From: an uncultured Aquimarina sp.
GTDB taxonomy: Bacteria > Bacteroidota > Bacteroidia > Flavobacteriales > Flavobacteriaceae
Length of the DNA: 35,847 nt
Assembly (NCBI GenBank): GCA_947495425.1
Contig: CANLYR010000044.1
Coordinates: 1-35,847 of the forward strand
Direction of reading: 5' to 3'
Shown here: in pieces, positions 9,865 through 18,388 of the stretch
How positions within the stretch are numbered: the stretch's first letter is position 1
Layout: each line of letters begins with the position of its first letter
The notes under the pieces: generated by a model
Databases searched by the model: none
What the model saw: only the letters and a program-made list of their open reading frames with translations
What the model was told of the DNA's origin: nothing
Program-made: the position numbers and the translations under genes

Positions 9865-10155
9865 TTACTCTGAGAGTTGTGCAATACACACATCTATTTC
9901 TCTTATTAAGGCGTTTATTTTTAGCTTGGTCTCTCTCTTATGTTCGTCACTGCCGAGTATTGCATTTGCATTTTTGAGCGCACTGAATTTTTCTTCCCAC
10001 TGCTTTAGTTGATCCATCTGAAGTCCTGAAACAGACTCTAATTCTGCTATTTTCCCTTTTAGATTTGCATTTTGTTGCTTCATTAATTCATACTTATGAA
10101 GCAACTTGCTTATCCTATTTTCAAGAGAATCAACAATTTCAACTAAATCACTCAT
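9865..10155 (-). CDS. Small coiled-coil protein encoded upstream of zapA
   Basis: A 96-residue, highly charged protein that is almost entirely predicted coiled coil (residues about 5-60, with heptad-like Leu/Ile spacing in IVDSLENRISKLLHKYELM), followed by a short helical tail. No signal or membrane segment is present. Its place directly before zapA, 7 nt away and under a shared promoter, suggests a division role similar in principle to ZapB, but sequence alone does not prove that. Proteins of this type are usually annotated as hypothetical in flavobacteria. The ATG (MSDLVEIVDSLE) fits the promoter about 30 nt upstream. Confidence 0.85.
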   Translation of the reverse strand: MSDLVEIVDSLENRISKLLHKYELMKQQNANLKGKIAELESVSGLQMDQLKQWEEKFSALKNANAILGSDEHKRETKLKINALIREIDVCIAQLSE

Positions 10156-10184
10156 TAATTAATTTTACACAATACTTCGTTACA

Positions 10185-10215
10185 CAAAGTTAACATACCA
10201 ATTGAAATAACCCAA
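10185..10215 (-). promoter_or_regulatory. Promoter of the coiled-coil - zapA operon
   Basis: On the minus strand TTG (10215-10213), a 20-nt spacer and TAACTTTG (10192-10185) match the Bacteroidota TTG/TAnnTTTG consensus exactly. The predicted start of transcription lies about 25 nt before the ATG at 10155. Confidence 0.75.
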
Positions 10216-10602
10216 TAGTTTTTAAACTAATTTCTGTACTGCTAAATATTACTGCTCAGACTAAGGTATTTCTGTGATTTTCACATATCCCTGAGGTAAG
10301 AAAACGATACGTTATAATAGCCAAAAGATAAAAAATCTTCAATCAAAAACCTTATTATAGCAGCTACCTCTTAACTGATTATAAGACAGTCACATAAGTA
10401 AATACTTATGTTTTCTACTCAATTTATGTGTTAAAAATTTAGCCTAAACATGTGTTCAGCTTAAAAAATGATTTAATATAATTGTAGTATCTAATTGATG
10501 TGAAACAATGATTTTGTTAATGCGTCGCTACAAAGCACTACCCTAACAAAAAAATAAGTAGTTTTATACACTGTTATTAAATATCTATTTTTATTTCCCC
10601 CT
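10216..10602. other. Non-coding region upstream of the M23 peptidase gene
   Basis: About 390 nt of AT-rich sequence between divergent genes, with no convincing open frame. It holds a perfect 20-nt palindrome, ACATAAGTA-AA-TACTTATGT (10392-10411), a possible regulator site. A weak promoter candidate for the peptidase gene is TTTTA (10562-10566) with TATTTTTA (10586-10593), 19 nt apart. Nothing else is recognisable. Confidence 0.5.
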
Positions 10603-12288
10603 ATGCGTGTAATTATATTATTGATACTATTTGGTTTTTCGTTTTGCTACAGTCAAAATATTGCAAAAGATTATTTTATTCACCCACTGGATATTCCCCT
10701 CATTCTTTCTGGTACTTTTGGAGAATTAAGATCGAATCATTTTCATTCTGGATTGGACATGAAAACAAATGGAGAAGAAGGCCTTAATGTATATGCATCT
10801 GCTTCTGGCAGAATTAGTCGGATCAAAGTTTCTCACGGAGGATATGGCAAGGCAATGTATATAGTACATCCAAATGGATACACTACCGTATATGCCCATC
10901 TTAAAAAATTTTCTCCTGAAATTGAAGCTTATGTCAAGAAAAGACAATATGCAAAAGAATCATATGAGATAGAACTTTTTCCAAAATCCGGTTCTTTACT
11001 GGTGAAACAAGGTGATATTATTGCCTACAGTGGAAATACTGGAGGTAGCTCTGGACCACACCTACATTTTGAAATTAGAGACGTTAAATCCAGACCAATG
11101 AACCCAATGCGTTTTGGGATGGAGGTCAAGGATACAAAAAAACCTGTAATTAAGGGTCTTTGGGCATACAGTTTGGATAAAGATGCTCACATTAATGGCA
11201 GTCAGAAAACAACAAAGCTGAGATTAATCCCTCAAGAAGACGGAAGTTATAAGGCAGAAAACGTAACTGCATATGGTAAGATTGGTTTTGGAATCTCTAC
11301 CATTGATAAACAAGATCAAGCAGCCAATAATAATGGTATTTACGAAATAACAACACAAATAAACGGTCAGGAGAATTTTAAACTAGAAATGAATAGATTC
11401 TCATTTGCAGAAACAAGATACATCAATAGGCTCATAGATTTTGGATATTATAAAAAAAATCGTAGCAGAATAAGCAAGCTTTTTGTAGAAAAAGATAACC
11501 CTCTGACTATCTACAAAAACAAAGTAAATAACGGTTTTATTACTGTAAAAGATAGTCTCTCTTATAACTATCAAATCTCTGTCAGAGATTATAAGAATAA
11601 TACGTCTGTCATTAATGTCCCTCTACTAGGTTCTTACATAGATTCTATCACAAAACCTAAGGACGTAACAACCCCTGATTTTGTTCAGGCAAATGAAAAT
11701 TATACATATACTTCTGGAATTTTTGATCTTTTAATTCCGAAAGGAAGCTTATATAAGGACACATATCTAGACATATCTGTCCAAGGAGAAACTGCAAAAG
11801 TTCATAACAATAAAACTGCTTTGCATAAGAACATGACTCTTGTTTTTGATGTATCACACTATAATGATGAAGATAAAAAGAAACTTTACATAGGAAGAAT
11901 CGAAGGAAAAAATAAAATTTACTTTTCAAGAACTTCAAAAAAAGGAAATCGATTTTCTACAAGAACACGTACATTTGGAACGTATTCCTTATTTACAGAT
12001 AATCAAAAACCTACTATAGTTCCTATCAATGTTTCAAACAAAAAATGGATCTCTACTGCAACGCATCTCAAAATAAAAATTAATGACGCTAAGTCTGGAA
12101 TTAAAAGTTATAGAGGTACAATCAACGGAAAGTTTATTTTGATGGAATATGATTATAAAACAGGGATGTTAGTCTATGATTTTAACGACAAAATTAATAC
12201 CGACTCAGAAAATATTTTCAAACTTGTTGTGTTAGATAACGTAGGTAACAGAGCTACATTTGAAACTACATTCTATAGAAAACCTTAA
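10603..12288 (+). CDS. Secreted M23 (LytM) family metallopeptidase
   Basis: A 561-residue exported protein with a signal peptide of about 18 residues (MRVIILLILFGFSFCYSQ). The M23 domain follows directly, at about residues 35-170. Zinc ligands are visible in HFHSGLD (His48, Asp52) and HLHFEI (His155, with His153 beside it), plus VYAHLKKFS, so the site looks intact. This fold usually cuts peptide cross-links in peptidoglycan. The remaining ~390 residues are beta-rich and lack a named domain; a segment about 470-555 looks like an immunoglobulin-type module (NDAKSGIKSYRGTINGKF). It is followed 13 nt later by a TonB-dependent receptor gene in the same direction. An active role in wall remodelling is likely but inferred. 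Confidence 0.88.
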   Translation: MRVIILLILFGFSFCYSQNIAKDYFIHPLDIPLILSGTFGELRSNHFHSGLDMKTNGEEGLNVYASASGRISRIKVSHGGYGKAMYIVHPNGYTTVYAHLKKFSPEIEAYVKKRQYAKESYEIELFPKSGSLLVKQGDIIAYSGNTGGSSGPHLHFEIRDVKSRPMNPMRFGMEVKDTKKPVIKGLWAYSLDKDAHINGSQKTTKLRLIPQEDGSYKAENVTAYGKIGFGISTIDKQDQAANNNGIYEITTQINGQENFKLEMNRFSFAETRYINRLIDFGYYKKNRSRISKLFVEKDNPLTIYKNKVNNGFITVKDSLSYNYQISVRDYKNNTSVINVPLLGSYIDSITKPKDVTTPDFVQANENYTYTSGIFDLLIPKGSLYKDTYLDISVQGETAKVHNNKTALHKNMTLVFDVSHYNDEDKKKLYIGRIEGKNKIYFSRTSKKGNRFSTRTRTFGTYSLFTDNQKPTIVPINVSNKKWISTATHLKIKINDAKSGIKSYRGTINGKFILMEYDYKTGMLVYDFNDKINTDSENIFKLVVLDNVGNRATFETTFYRKP

Positions 12289-12301
12289 ACCTTACTACTT
12301 T

Positions 12302-14770
12302 TTGAAACATAAAACCTTACTTCTCTTAGCCACATTTATTACAATAAGTTTTTCCTCACGAGCACAAACTGCCAGACTACAAGGTGTTGTTTTAGATGAG
12401 AATAATTTTCCTATACAAGGAGCAAATATTACTAATAGAGATTCAGGAACTCAATCTAATAAAGATGGCGTTTATCAACTTATCATTCCTGCAAACCAAG
12501 AAGTTGAAATTACAATATCACATCTTGGCCTCAAAGATGTACAATTTATAATTAAGCTCGAAGAAAATCAGGAATATGAACTAAATCCGATATTAAAAAC
12601 CAACGTAGAACAAATTAGTGAAGTAATCATTTCGGGTAGAGAAAGAAAAGTGGTTGAGGGCATAACAACTTTAGATCCTGAAACCATCAGAACGACACCA
12701 TCTGCAAATGCAGGTGTAGAAGGATTGCTGAAGAGTTTACCAGGAGTAAGCTCTAATAATGAATTAAGCACACAATACGCTGTTAGAGGTGGAAATTTTG
12801 ATGAAAATTTGGTCTATGTGAATGAAATTGAAGTCTATAGACCATTTCTTATTAGATCCGGTCAACAAGAAGGGCTAAGCTTTGTTAATACTGATTTAGT
12901 TCGTAATGTAGATTTTTCTGCTGGAGGTTTTCAAGCAAAATATGGAGATAAACTATCTTCTGTTTTAGACATCACGTATAAAAGACCCACAAGATTAGGA
13001 GCAACAGTAGATGCAAGTTTTCTAGGTGGCAGTGTATCTGCAGGAGGAATTTCTAAAAATAAAAAACTAGCCGGTATCGTTGGAGTGCGATACAGGGATA
13101 ATAGTTTATTAGTAGATGCTAGAGATACCGAAACAAATTTCCAGCCAAGATTTGCAGACATACAAACCTATATTTCATATAATATTACAGATAAATTCGA
13201 ATTAGGGCTCTTGGGTAATTTAGCCAGAAACACATATGATTATGAGCCATTGACTCAGCAAGTCAATTTTGGGACATTACAAACGGTTCAGGCATTAACT
13301 GTTCTTTATGAAGGAGAAGAAAGCGATCAATACGATACTTATTTTGGAGCATTAAAGGGTACATATCGACCTAATGCCAATTTAACATTGAGATTAATAG
13401 CTTCTGGGTATCAAACTCAAGAGCAAGAACACTATGATATTTTTGCTGCGTATGCCCTTGGTACTGTCAATAACGATATAGGTAGCGAAAATTTAGGAGA
13501 AGTAGAGTTTAGTGAAGGTGTAGGTTCACAGCTAACGCATGCTAGAAATGATCTAGACGCCTTGATATTCAATGTAGAACATAAAGGCACATATAGCGTA
13601 GACAAACATCAATTTGATTGGGGTATAAAATATACTTCTGAAGATATTCGGGATCGTTTACAAGAATATGAAATCGTTGATTCTTCGGGGTTTTCTATTA
13701 GACCTCCGTTCAATGATTTGAGAAACGACCAACCATATACTCCTTTTGCTAGTCCCATTGTTCCATTTACAAGTGTAAGAGCGATCAACAAAGCAAAAAT
13801 AGATAGGATTTCGGGGTATGCCCAGTATAATATTCGTACAACTATGAAAGAAAGTGAAGTTTGGGCAAATATTGGGGTAAGAGCCCACCACTGGAACATT
13901 TATGGTGAGACTGTGGCGAGTTCGGATTCACAAATTGTATTTAGTCCAAGAGCACAGGTTGCTATAAAACCTAACTGGAAAAGCGATATGATTTTTAGAG
14001 TTGCAGGAGGATTATATCATCAACCGCCTTTTTATAGAGAACTAAGAGATTCCTTGGGTACTGTACGCCCCGAAGTTAAAGCCCAACAAGCTATCCATTT
14101 GGTGTTTGGCAATGACTATAGTTTTAAAATGTGGGAAAGACCTTTTAAACTTACTACAGAAATATATTATAAGAAACTAACCGATGTGAACCCATATACC
14201 CTTGAAAATGTACGTATTCGATATCGCGCTAGAAACAATGCAGAGGCTTATGCACAAGGAGTAGATCTGCGTCTTAATGGTGAATTTGTACCCGGCACAG
14301 AAAGCTGGGTAAGTTTAGGATACCTAAAAACAGAAGAAAATATTGATGATCGAGGATACATATCAAGACCAACAGATCAAAGATTAAAAATTGGAGTGTT
14401 GTTTCAAGATTATGTTCCATCAATACCAAGTTTGAAGATGTATCTTAATCTGGTATATCAAACCGGAGTACCCGGTGGGTCTCCAAGTTATGCTGATCCT
14501 TATAATTTTCAGAGGCGGTTACGAGATTATAGAAGAGCCGATCTGGGAGTATCTTATATTGTTGTGGATCAAAATAAAAGATTACGCGAAGGACATTTCC
14601 TTAATGTATTTAGAGCACTTAATTTTGGGGTAGAGATTTATAACCTCTTTGATAATCAAAACGCGATTACCAATACTTTTGTTAGAGATGCATCGAGTCA
14701 ACGTCAATTTGCTATTCCAAACTTTTTGACTCCAAGAGTTTTCAATGTGCGATTAGGAATGAAATTTTGA
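12302..14770 (+). CDS. TonB-dependent outer-membrane receptor with carboxypeptidase-D-like N-terminal domain
   Basis: An outer-membrane transporter of about 822 residues. After a signal peptide (KHKTLLLLATFITISFSSRAQ without its last residue) comes a carboxypeptidase-regulatory-like beta-sandwich (ARLQGVVLDENNFPIQGANI), then a plug domain (LLKSLPGVSSNNELSTQYAV; VRGGNFDENLVYVNE) and a 22-strand-type barrel ending in an aromatic residue (NVRLGMKF), as expected for BAM insertion. No ATG exists at the 5' end. An in-frame TTG at 12260 would overlap the peptidase gene by 29 nt; the TTG at 12302, 13 nt after its stop, gives a clean signal peptide and is preferred. The substrate is unknown. No SusD partner lies beside it. 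Confidence 0.9.
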   Translation: MKHKTLLLLATFITISFSSRAQTARLQGVVLDENNFPIQGANITNRDSGTQSNKDGVYQLIIPANQEVEITISHLGLKDVQFIIKLEENQEYELNPILKTNVEQISEVIISGRERKVVEGITTLDPETIRTTPSANAGVEGLLKSLPGVSSNNELSTQYAVRGGNFDENLVYVNEIEVYRPFLIRSGQQEGLSFVNTDLVRNVDFSAGGFQAKYGDKLSSVLDITYKRPTRLGATVDASFLGGSVSAGGISKNKKLAGIVGVRYRDNSLLVDARDTETNFQPRFADIQTYISYNITDKFELGLLGNLARNTYDYEPLTQQVNFGTLQTVQALTVLYEGEESDQYDTYFGALKGTYRPNANLTLRLIASGYQTQEQEHYDIFAAYALGTVNNDIGSENLGEVEFSEGVGSQLTHARNDLDALIFNVEHKGTYSVDKHQFDWGIKYTSEDIRDRLQEYEIVDSSGFSIRPPFNDLRNDQPYTPFASPIVPFTSVRAINKAKIDRISGYAQYNIRTTMKESEVWANIGVRAHHWNIYGETVASSDSQIVFSPRAQVAIKPNWKSDMIFRVAGGLYHQPPFYRELRDSLGTVRPEVKAQQAIHLVFGNDYSFKMWERPFKLTTEIYYKKLTDVNPYTLENVRIRYRARNNAEAYAQGVDLRLNGEFVPGTESWVSLGYLKTEENIDDRGYISRPTDQRLKIGVLFQDYVPSIPSLKMYLNLVYQTGVPGGSPSYADPYNFQRRLRDYRRADLGVSYIVVDQNKRLREGHFLNVFRALNFGVEIYNLFDNQNAITNTFVRDASSQRQFAIPNFLTPRVFNVRLGMKF

Positions 14771-14798
14771 TTTGCAGAGGAAAGAATTTCAACAGAGA

Positions 14799-15947
14799 TT
14801 ACTCTGTAATAAATTTCTTTAACACCTCAACGACATAATCCACTTCTTCTTTAGTATTATATTTTGAGAAAGAAAAACGTACAGAAGGTTTTTTTAAATC
14901 TTCTTCAGAAAGAATTTCTGATAGCACATGTGATCCCTTACTGCTTCCACTTTGACATGCACTGCCTCTTGAGCAAGCAATTCCATTAATATCCATGTGA
15001 AACAATAATATTCCTGCTTTTTCCTCAGAAACGGGTAGACATACATTGATTAATGTATAGGTGCTGTGCGCATCATCACAACAATTGGCATTAAATTTAA
15101 CTCCTGCTATATTTTTTTTCAGGGTTTCAATAAAATACTTTTTTAAGTTGATAATACACTGCTTCTCTTCTTGCAAATTTTCATAAGATAAACGTAATGC
15201 TTCATCCATACCCACGATGTTATGTACACTCTCTGTACCTGCACGATATCCTCGCTCCTGCTCTCCACCAAAAATCAAAGGTTTAAGTCCTGAATTTTTT
15301 CGAATATAGGCAAAACCAATTCCCTTTGGACCATGAAATTTATGAGCACTCACTGCTGTAAAATCAACATTTAGCTCATTTAAGTTAACCTCTAAATGCC
15401 CAACAGATTGCACCATATCACTATGAAAAAATGCATCATACGCTTTACACAAATCTCCAATTTTTTCAATATCCAATATAGTTCCTACTTCATTATTTAC
15501 ATGCATAAGACTAACCAATGTTTTTTCTTTGGAAGCCTTTAACAGCGATTCAAAATGGGTGTAATCGATAGAACCATCTTGATGAATATCCACATAACTC
15601 ACTCTAATTCCTGAAAGAGATTCTATTTCTTGTACTGTATGCAGTACAGCATGATGTTCTATTTTAGATGTAATAATATGACGAACATTCAAATCCCTAA
15701 CTGCACTATTGATAACTAAATTGTCTGCTTCTGTACCACCAGATGTAAATATAATTTCAGAAGCCTTTACTCCTAAATAGTTTGCTATATTTTTACGAGT
15801 TTGCTCAATATGATTTTTTGCCGATCGACCAAAACCATGAGAAGAAGACGGGTTCCCGTAATCTTCGTTCAAAACCGAGACCATTTTTGTTATGACTTCG
15901 GGTCTTATTTTTGTTGTAGCAGCACTATCAAAATAAACTTTTTGCAT
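14799..15947 (-). CDS. Cysteine desulfurase (NifS/IscS family)
   Basis: A 382-residue PLP enzyme that takes sulfur from L-cysteine as a protein-bound persulfide. The PLP lysine is Lys203 in SAHKFHGPKGIGF. The cofactor-binding His is in KIEHHAVLH, and the catalytic Cys331 is in CSRGSACQSGS. The opening VYFDSAATTKIRPEV is typical. No iscU, iscA or suf gene lies nearby, so it may serve tRNA thiolation or Fe-S assembly in trans; which one cannot be told from sequence. It converges on the TonB receptor gene with only 28 nt between. A weak hairpin (ACAGAG/CTCTGT, 14792-14807) spans its stop codon. Upstream is a long inverted repeat over a candidate -7 box. Confidence 0.93.
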   Translation of the reverse strand: MQKVYFDSAATTKIRPEVITKMVSVLNEDYGNPSSSHGFGRSAKNHIEQTRKNIANYLGVKASEIIFTSGGTEADNLVINSAVRDLNVRHIITSKIEHHAVLHTVQEIESLSGIRVSYVDIHQDGSIDYTHFESLLKASKEKTLVSLMHVNNEVGTILDIEKIGDLCKAYDAFFHSDMVQSVGHLEVNLNELNVDFTAVSAHKFHGPKGIGFAYIRKNSGLKPLIFGGEQERGYRAGTESVHNIVGMDEALRLSYENLQEEKQCIINLKKYFIETLKKNIAGVKFNANCCDDAHSTYTLINVCLPVSEEKAGILLFHMDINGIACSRGSACQSGSSKGSHVLSEILSEEDLKKPSVRFSFSKYNTKEEVDYVVEVLKKFITE

Positions 15948-15985
15948 AAAATCTAAAAATTAATCGTTTATACAGACCATCAAAA

Positions 15986-16022
15986 AATATCATAAAACAA
16001 ATATAAATTGTTTTGTGATATT
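15986..16022 (-). promoter_or_regulatory. Inverted repeat overlapping a candidate promoter of the cysteine desulfurase gene
   Basis: Arms AATATCATAAAACAA (15986-16000) and TTGTTTTGTGATATT (16008-16022) pair over 15 positions with a single G-U, around a 7-nt loop. The minus-strand -7 candidate TATATTTG (16005-15998) lies across the loop and one arm. No good -33 TTG is correctly spaced. It could be an operator, or a leader hairpin if transcription starts further upstream. Confidence 0.45.
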
Positions 16023-16199
16023 CATTTTATGATTTACAAAACTAGTTTAAATAAAATTATTTTTGGCTAGACACGTTATAATCTTTCAATTCCCTTATTT
16101 TTGTCAAAAACTGTTAAAATGATAGGTTGTCGTAAACATTTTATATTTTTTTTCGTCTTTATAAAAAATCATAAGGATTAATGCATAAATTTTAGATAC

Positions 16200-17225
16200 G
16201 TGAAAAAACTCTTGCCGTTCCTTTTATCTACATTACTACTATCTTCTTGTGATGATGGAGATATCATAATTACTAATTTTGAGTTTGATGACGTCGAATT
16301 ACAACTTTGTAATGGAGCGAAGGAAAATGAATTTGTTTTTTTTAAAATCAACCAAACTATTAATGAAGCCATATCTTATAATTTTATTAGTGAAACCTTC
16401 TCTGATACAATTGCAACAGATACTCCGATAACCATAGCGCTAAATAATGAAACTAATATTTTAATTTACCGCCAATTTAACACCTCTATAACTCCTGATT
16501 ATTATTGCTCTAATATTCCTTCGAGTGAGATTATTGTAACCGAAGAATTGATAAGCACATCCGGCAGATCTGAAATTTTTACTGAAATTATTGAAGAAGA
16601 TGATAGTGATGATGTTCCTGCTGATCAAGAAGGAGATGGTGATACAGACCGTGATGGTATTCCTGATTTTAAAGATCAGGACGATGATAATGATAATATA
16701 CTCACTAGTGCAGAATTGTCGAATGGAGACTCAGAGGATGACTCTTTTAGAAATACAGATGGTGATGAGCTAGACGATTACCTAGACCCCGACGATGATA
16801 ATGATGGAATTTTAACCATCAATGAAGATTTTAATCGAGACGAGAATTTCAACAATAATGGCAACCCCAGAGATGATGATTATGATAGTGATGGGACTCC
16901 AAATTATCTGGATGATGACGATGATGGTGATGGGATCTTAACCATAGATGAAGATACGAATGGTAATGGAGATCCTACAGATGATGATGATGACAATGAT
17001 GGGATACCTAATTATCTAGACACCAATTCTGACAGCGATATGCGAAATAATAATGATTCTATACCGCCTGGTCGCAATAATACTGTTCAAACGACCTTTA
17101 GAACAACGGTAACCATCAATGAACTCATTTTTGATGGTGAAAATCAAAATTTTGAAGATGAAAATTTTTCGTTTGAGTTTAGAGACGTTACTATACCGAA
17201 GACCACAACAAAAAATGTAAATTAG
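16200..17225 (+). CDS. Lipoprotein with an unnamed beta domain split by a thrombospondin-3-like Asp-rich region
   Basis: 341 residues from a GTG start; no in-frame ATG precedes it. Residues 1-17 form a lipoprotein signal with lipobox LLSSC (Cys17). Residues about 27-131 match the repeated domain of the next gene, including Cys37, IYRQFN and the CSNIPSS stretch at Cys103. Residues about 133-294 are a low-complexity Asp/Asn region with several calcium-type DxDxDGxxD motifs (DTDRDGIPD, DDDNDGIPNYLD), like thrombospondin type 3 repeats. From about 296 the domain resumes (TTFRTTVTINELIFDGE, later DVTIPK), which aligns with the end of the neighbour's domain. It is probably anchored in the outer membrane, possibly exposed, with calcium binding inferred from motif only. 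The 16-nt gap to the next gene implies one transcript. Confidence 0.8.
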   Translation: MKKLLPFLLSTLLLSSCDDGDIIITNFEFDDVELQLCNGAKENEFVFFKINQTINEAISYNFISETFSDTIATDTPITIALNNETNILIYRQFNTSITPDYYCSNIPSSEIIVTEELISTSGRSEIFTEIIEEDDSDDVPADQEGDGDTDRDGIPDFKDQDDDNDNILTSAELSNGDSEDDSFRNTDGDELDDYLDPDDDNDGILTINEDFNRDENFNNNGNPRDDDYDSDGTPNYLDDDDDGDGILTIDEDTNGNGDPTDDDDDNDGIPNYLDTNSDSDMRNNNDSIPPGRNNTVQTTFRTTVTINELIFDGENQNFEDENFSFEFRDVTIPKTTTKNVN

Positions 17226-17241
17226 AGATTATTATTTTAAT

Positions 17242-18249
17242 ATGAAAATAGCCATTTATAGTATATTTCTTGCTTTCCTTATTTCAAATTGTAGTGAGGG
17301 CGATATCATTGACAACGATGTTAATTTTGATGCCACGTTAGAAAATTGCTCAAACTCTAATGATAATACGTTTGTTTTTTATAAAATAGACGCTAATAGC
17401 AATCAATCGTTATCAGCAAATTTTACCAGTCCAACATTTGACATTACTCCCGAGGTAAATGACATCTCTGTTACTACTCCAACCGTGATCCCATTAAATT
17501 CAGATAGTAATCAATTAATATATAGGCAATTCAACGAAACTATCACTGGTTCTGATTACTTTTGTAGCAGTATTCCACCTAGCAACGTTTCGATTGCACA
17601 AGAAATGATCAGTGCCGAAGGTAGTATTGAAATCAGTTATCAAGAATTAGATCCCGAATCAAATACGCAAAGAAGGTATACCCGAACTATTATAGCAAAA
17701 AATGTAAGCCTAGAAGGAAATGGTATAAGCATTCGAAGAGAATCGCTGTTTTTGGGAAGTGACACCATTGCTGCAGATGTATCGATTGATTTTGGTGGAA
17801 GTTTATTAATCTGCCCTGAAAACACTCCTGATACATTTACTGTGTATACTTTTAATGATGACATAAATAGAGCTATACATTTAAATTTTGCAGATACTGC
17901 TTTCGAAATCAATCCTTCTGTAGATAATATTGTTGAAGAAAATATCGATACTATCCTCCTAAACGATACCAACATATTAACCTATAGAGAATTTGATACT
18001 GCTATTCCAGATACAGACACTGCTACAGAGTTCTTTTGTAACAACAACCTTCCTAGCGATATTAATATAACCAGAACACTTAATAGTACTGGTGGAAGTA
18101 TTGAAATTAGTTATGAGGAAATAGCTCCTATAGATATGGAAAAAAGGTTTTCAAGAACCTTTACATTAAAAAATCTAGTCATATCGGGTACAGGAAGCCC
18201 AATACAAATAGAAAGTCTGGTACTGGGTTCTGACACAATTCCTAAATAA
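17242..18249 (+). CDS. Lipoprotein with two tandem copies of the same unnamed beta domain
   Basis: A 335-residue lipoprotein: lipobox LISNC places the lipidated residue at Cys17, exactly as in the gene before it, and both continue with a GDII stretch. Two copies of a ~150-residue domain follow, about 28-176 and 181-334. Each has a Cys pair (Cys36/Cys108; Cys191/Cys266), a YR[QE]F motif, a GSIEISY strand (127-133; 285-291), an aromatic/arginine strand (RRYTRTI; KRFSRTF) and a closing LGSDTI. The regular strand pattern suggests a beta-sandwich, and the Cys pairs may form disulfides. No known family is recognised. It is probably co-transcribed with and derived from the same ancestor as its upstream neighbour. 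Confidence 0.8.
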   Translation: MKIAIYSIFLAFLISNCSEGDIIDNDVNFDATLENCSNSNDNTFVFYKIDANSNQSLSANFTSPTFDITPEVNDISVTTPTVIPLNSDSNQLIYRQFNETITGSDYFCSSIPPSNVSIAQEMISAEGSIEISYQELDPESNTQRRYTRTIIAKNVSLEGNGISIRRESLFLGSDTIAADVSIDFGGSLLICPENTPDTFTVYTFNDDINRAIHLNFADTAFEINPSVDNIVEENIDTILLNDTNILTYREFDTAIPDTDTATEFFCNNNLPSDINITRTLNSTGGSIEISYEEIAPIDMEKRFSRTFTLKNLVISGTGSPIQIESLVLGSDTIPK

Positions 18250-18388
18250 CACCATGTATCTTTTAGATTTACTATAATAACATAATATAGTGTAGGCAAC
18301 TTTGATCAAACGTTCAGAATAATCAAATCCCATTAATTATTTACGCACTTATAGTAATAAGATCTTAATAGATATTGATATAACATAA

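Noticed and set aside
14792..14807. Small hairpin ACAGAG-ATTA-CTCTGT between the TonB receptor and cysteine desulfurase genes as a terminator.
   Set aside because: The stem is only 6 bp and no proper T run follows on either strand.
16146..16199. Promoter for the lipoprotein pair at TATATTTT (16142-16149).
   Set aside because: The -7 match is imperfect and the nearest TTG is only 12 nt away, so it was not called.
16590..17045. GAT-rich, repetitive DNA that might be a microsatellite or an array.
   Set aside because: It is explained by Asp-rich codons inside one long open frame with thrombospondin-3-like motifs; spacing is protein-driven and irregular.
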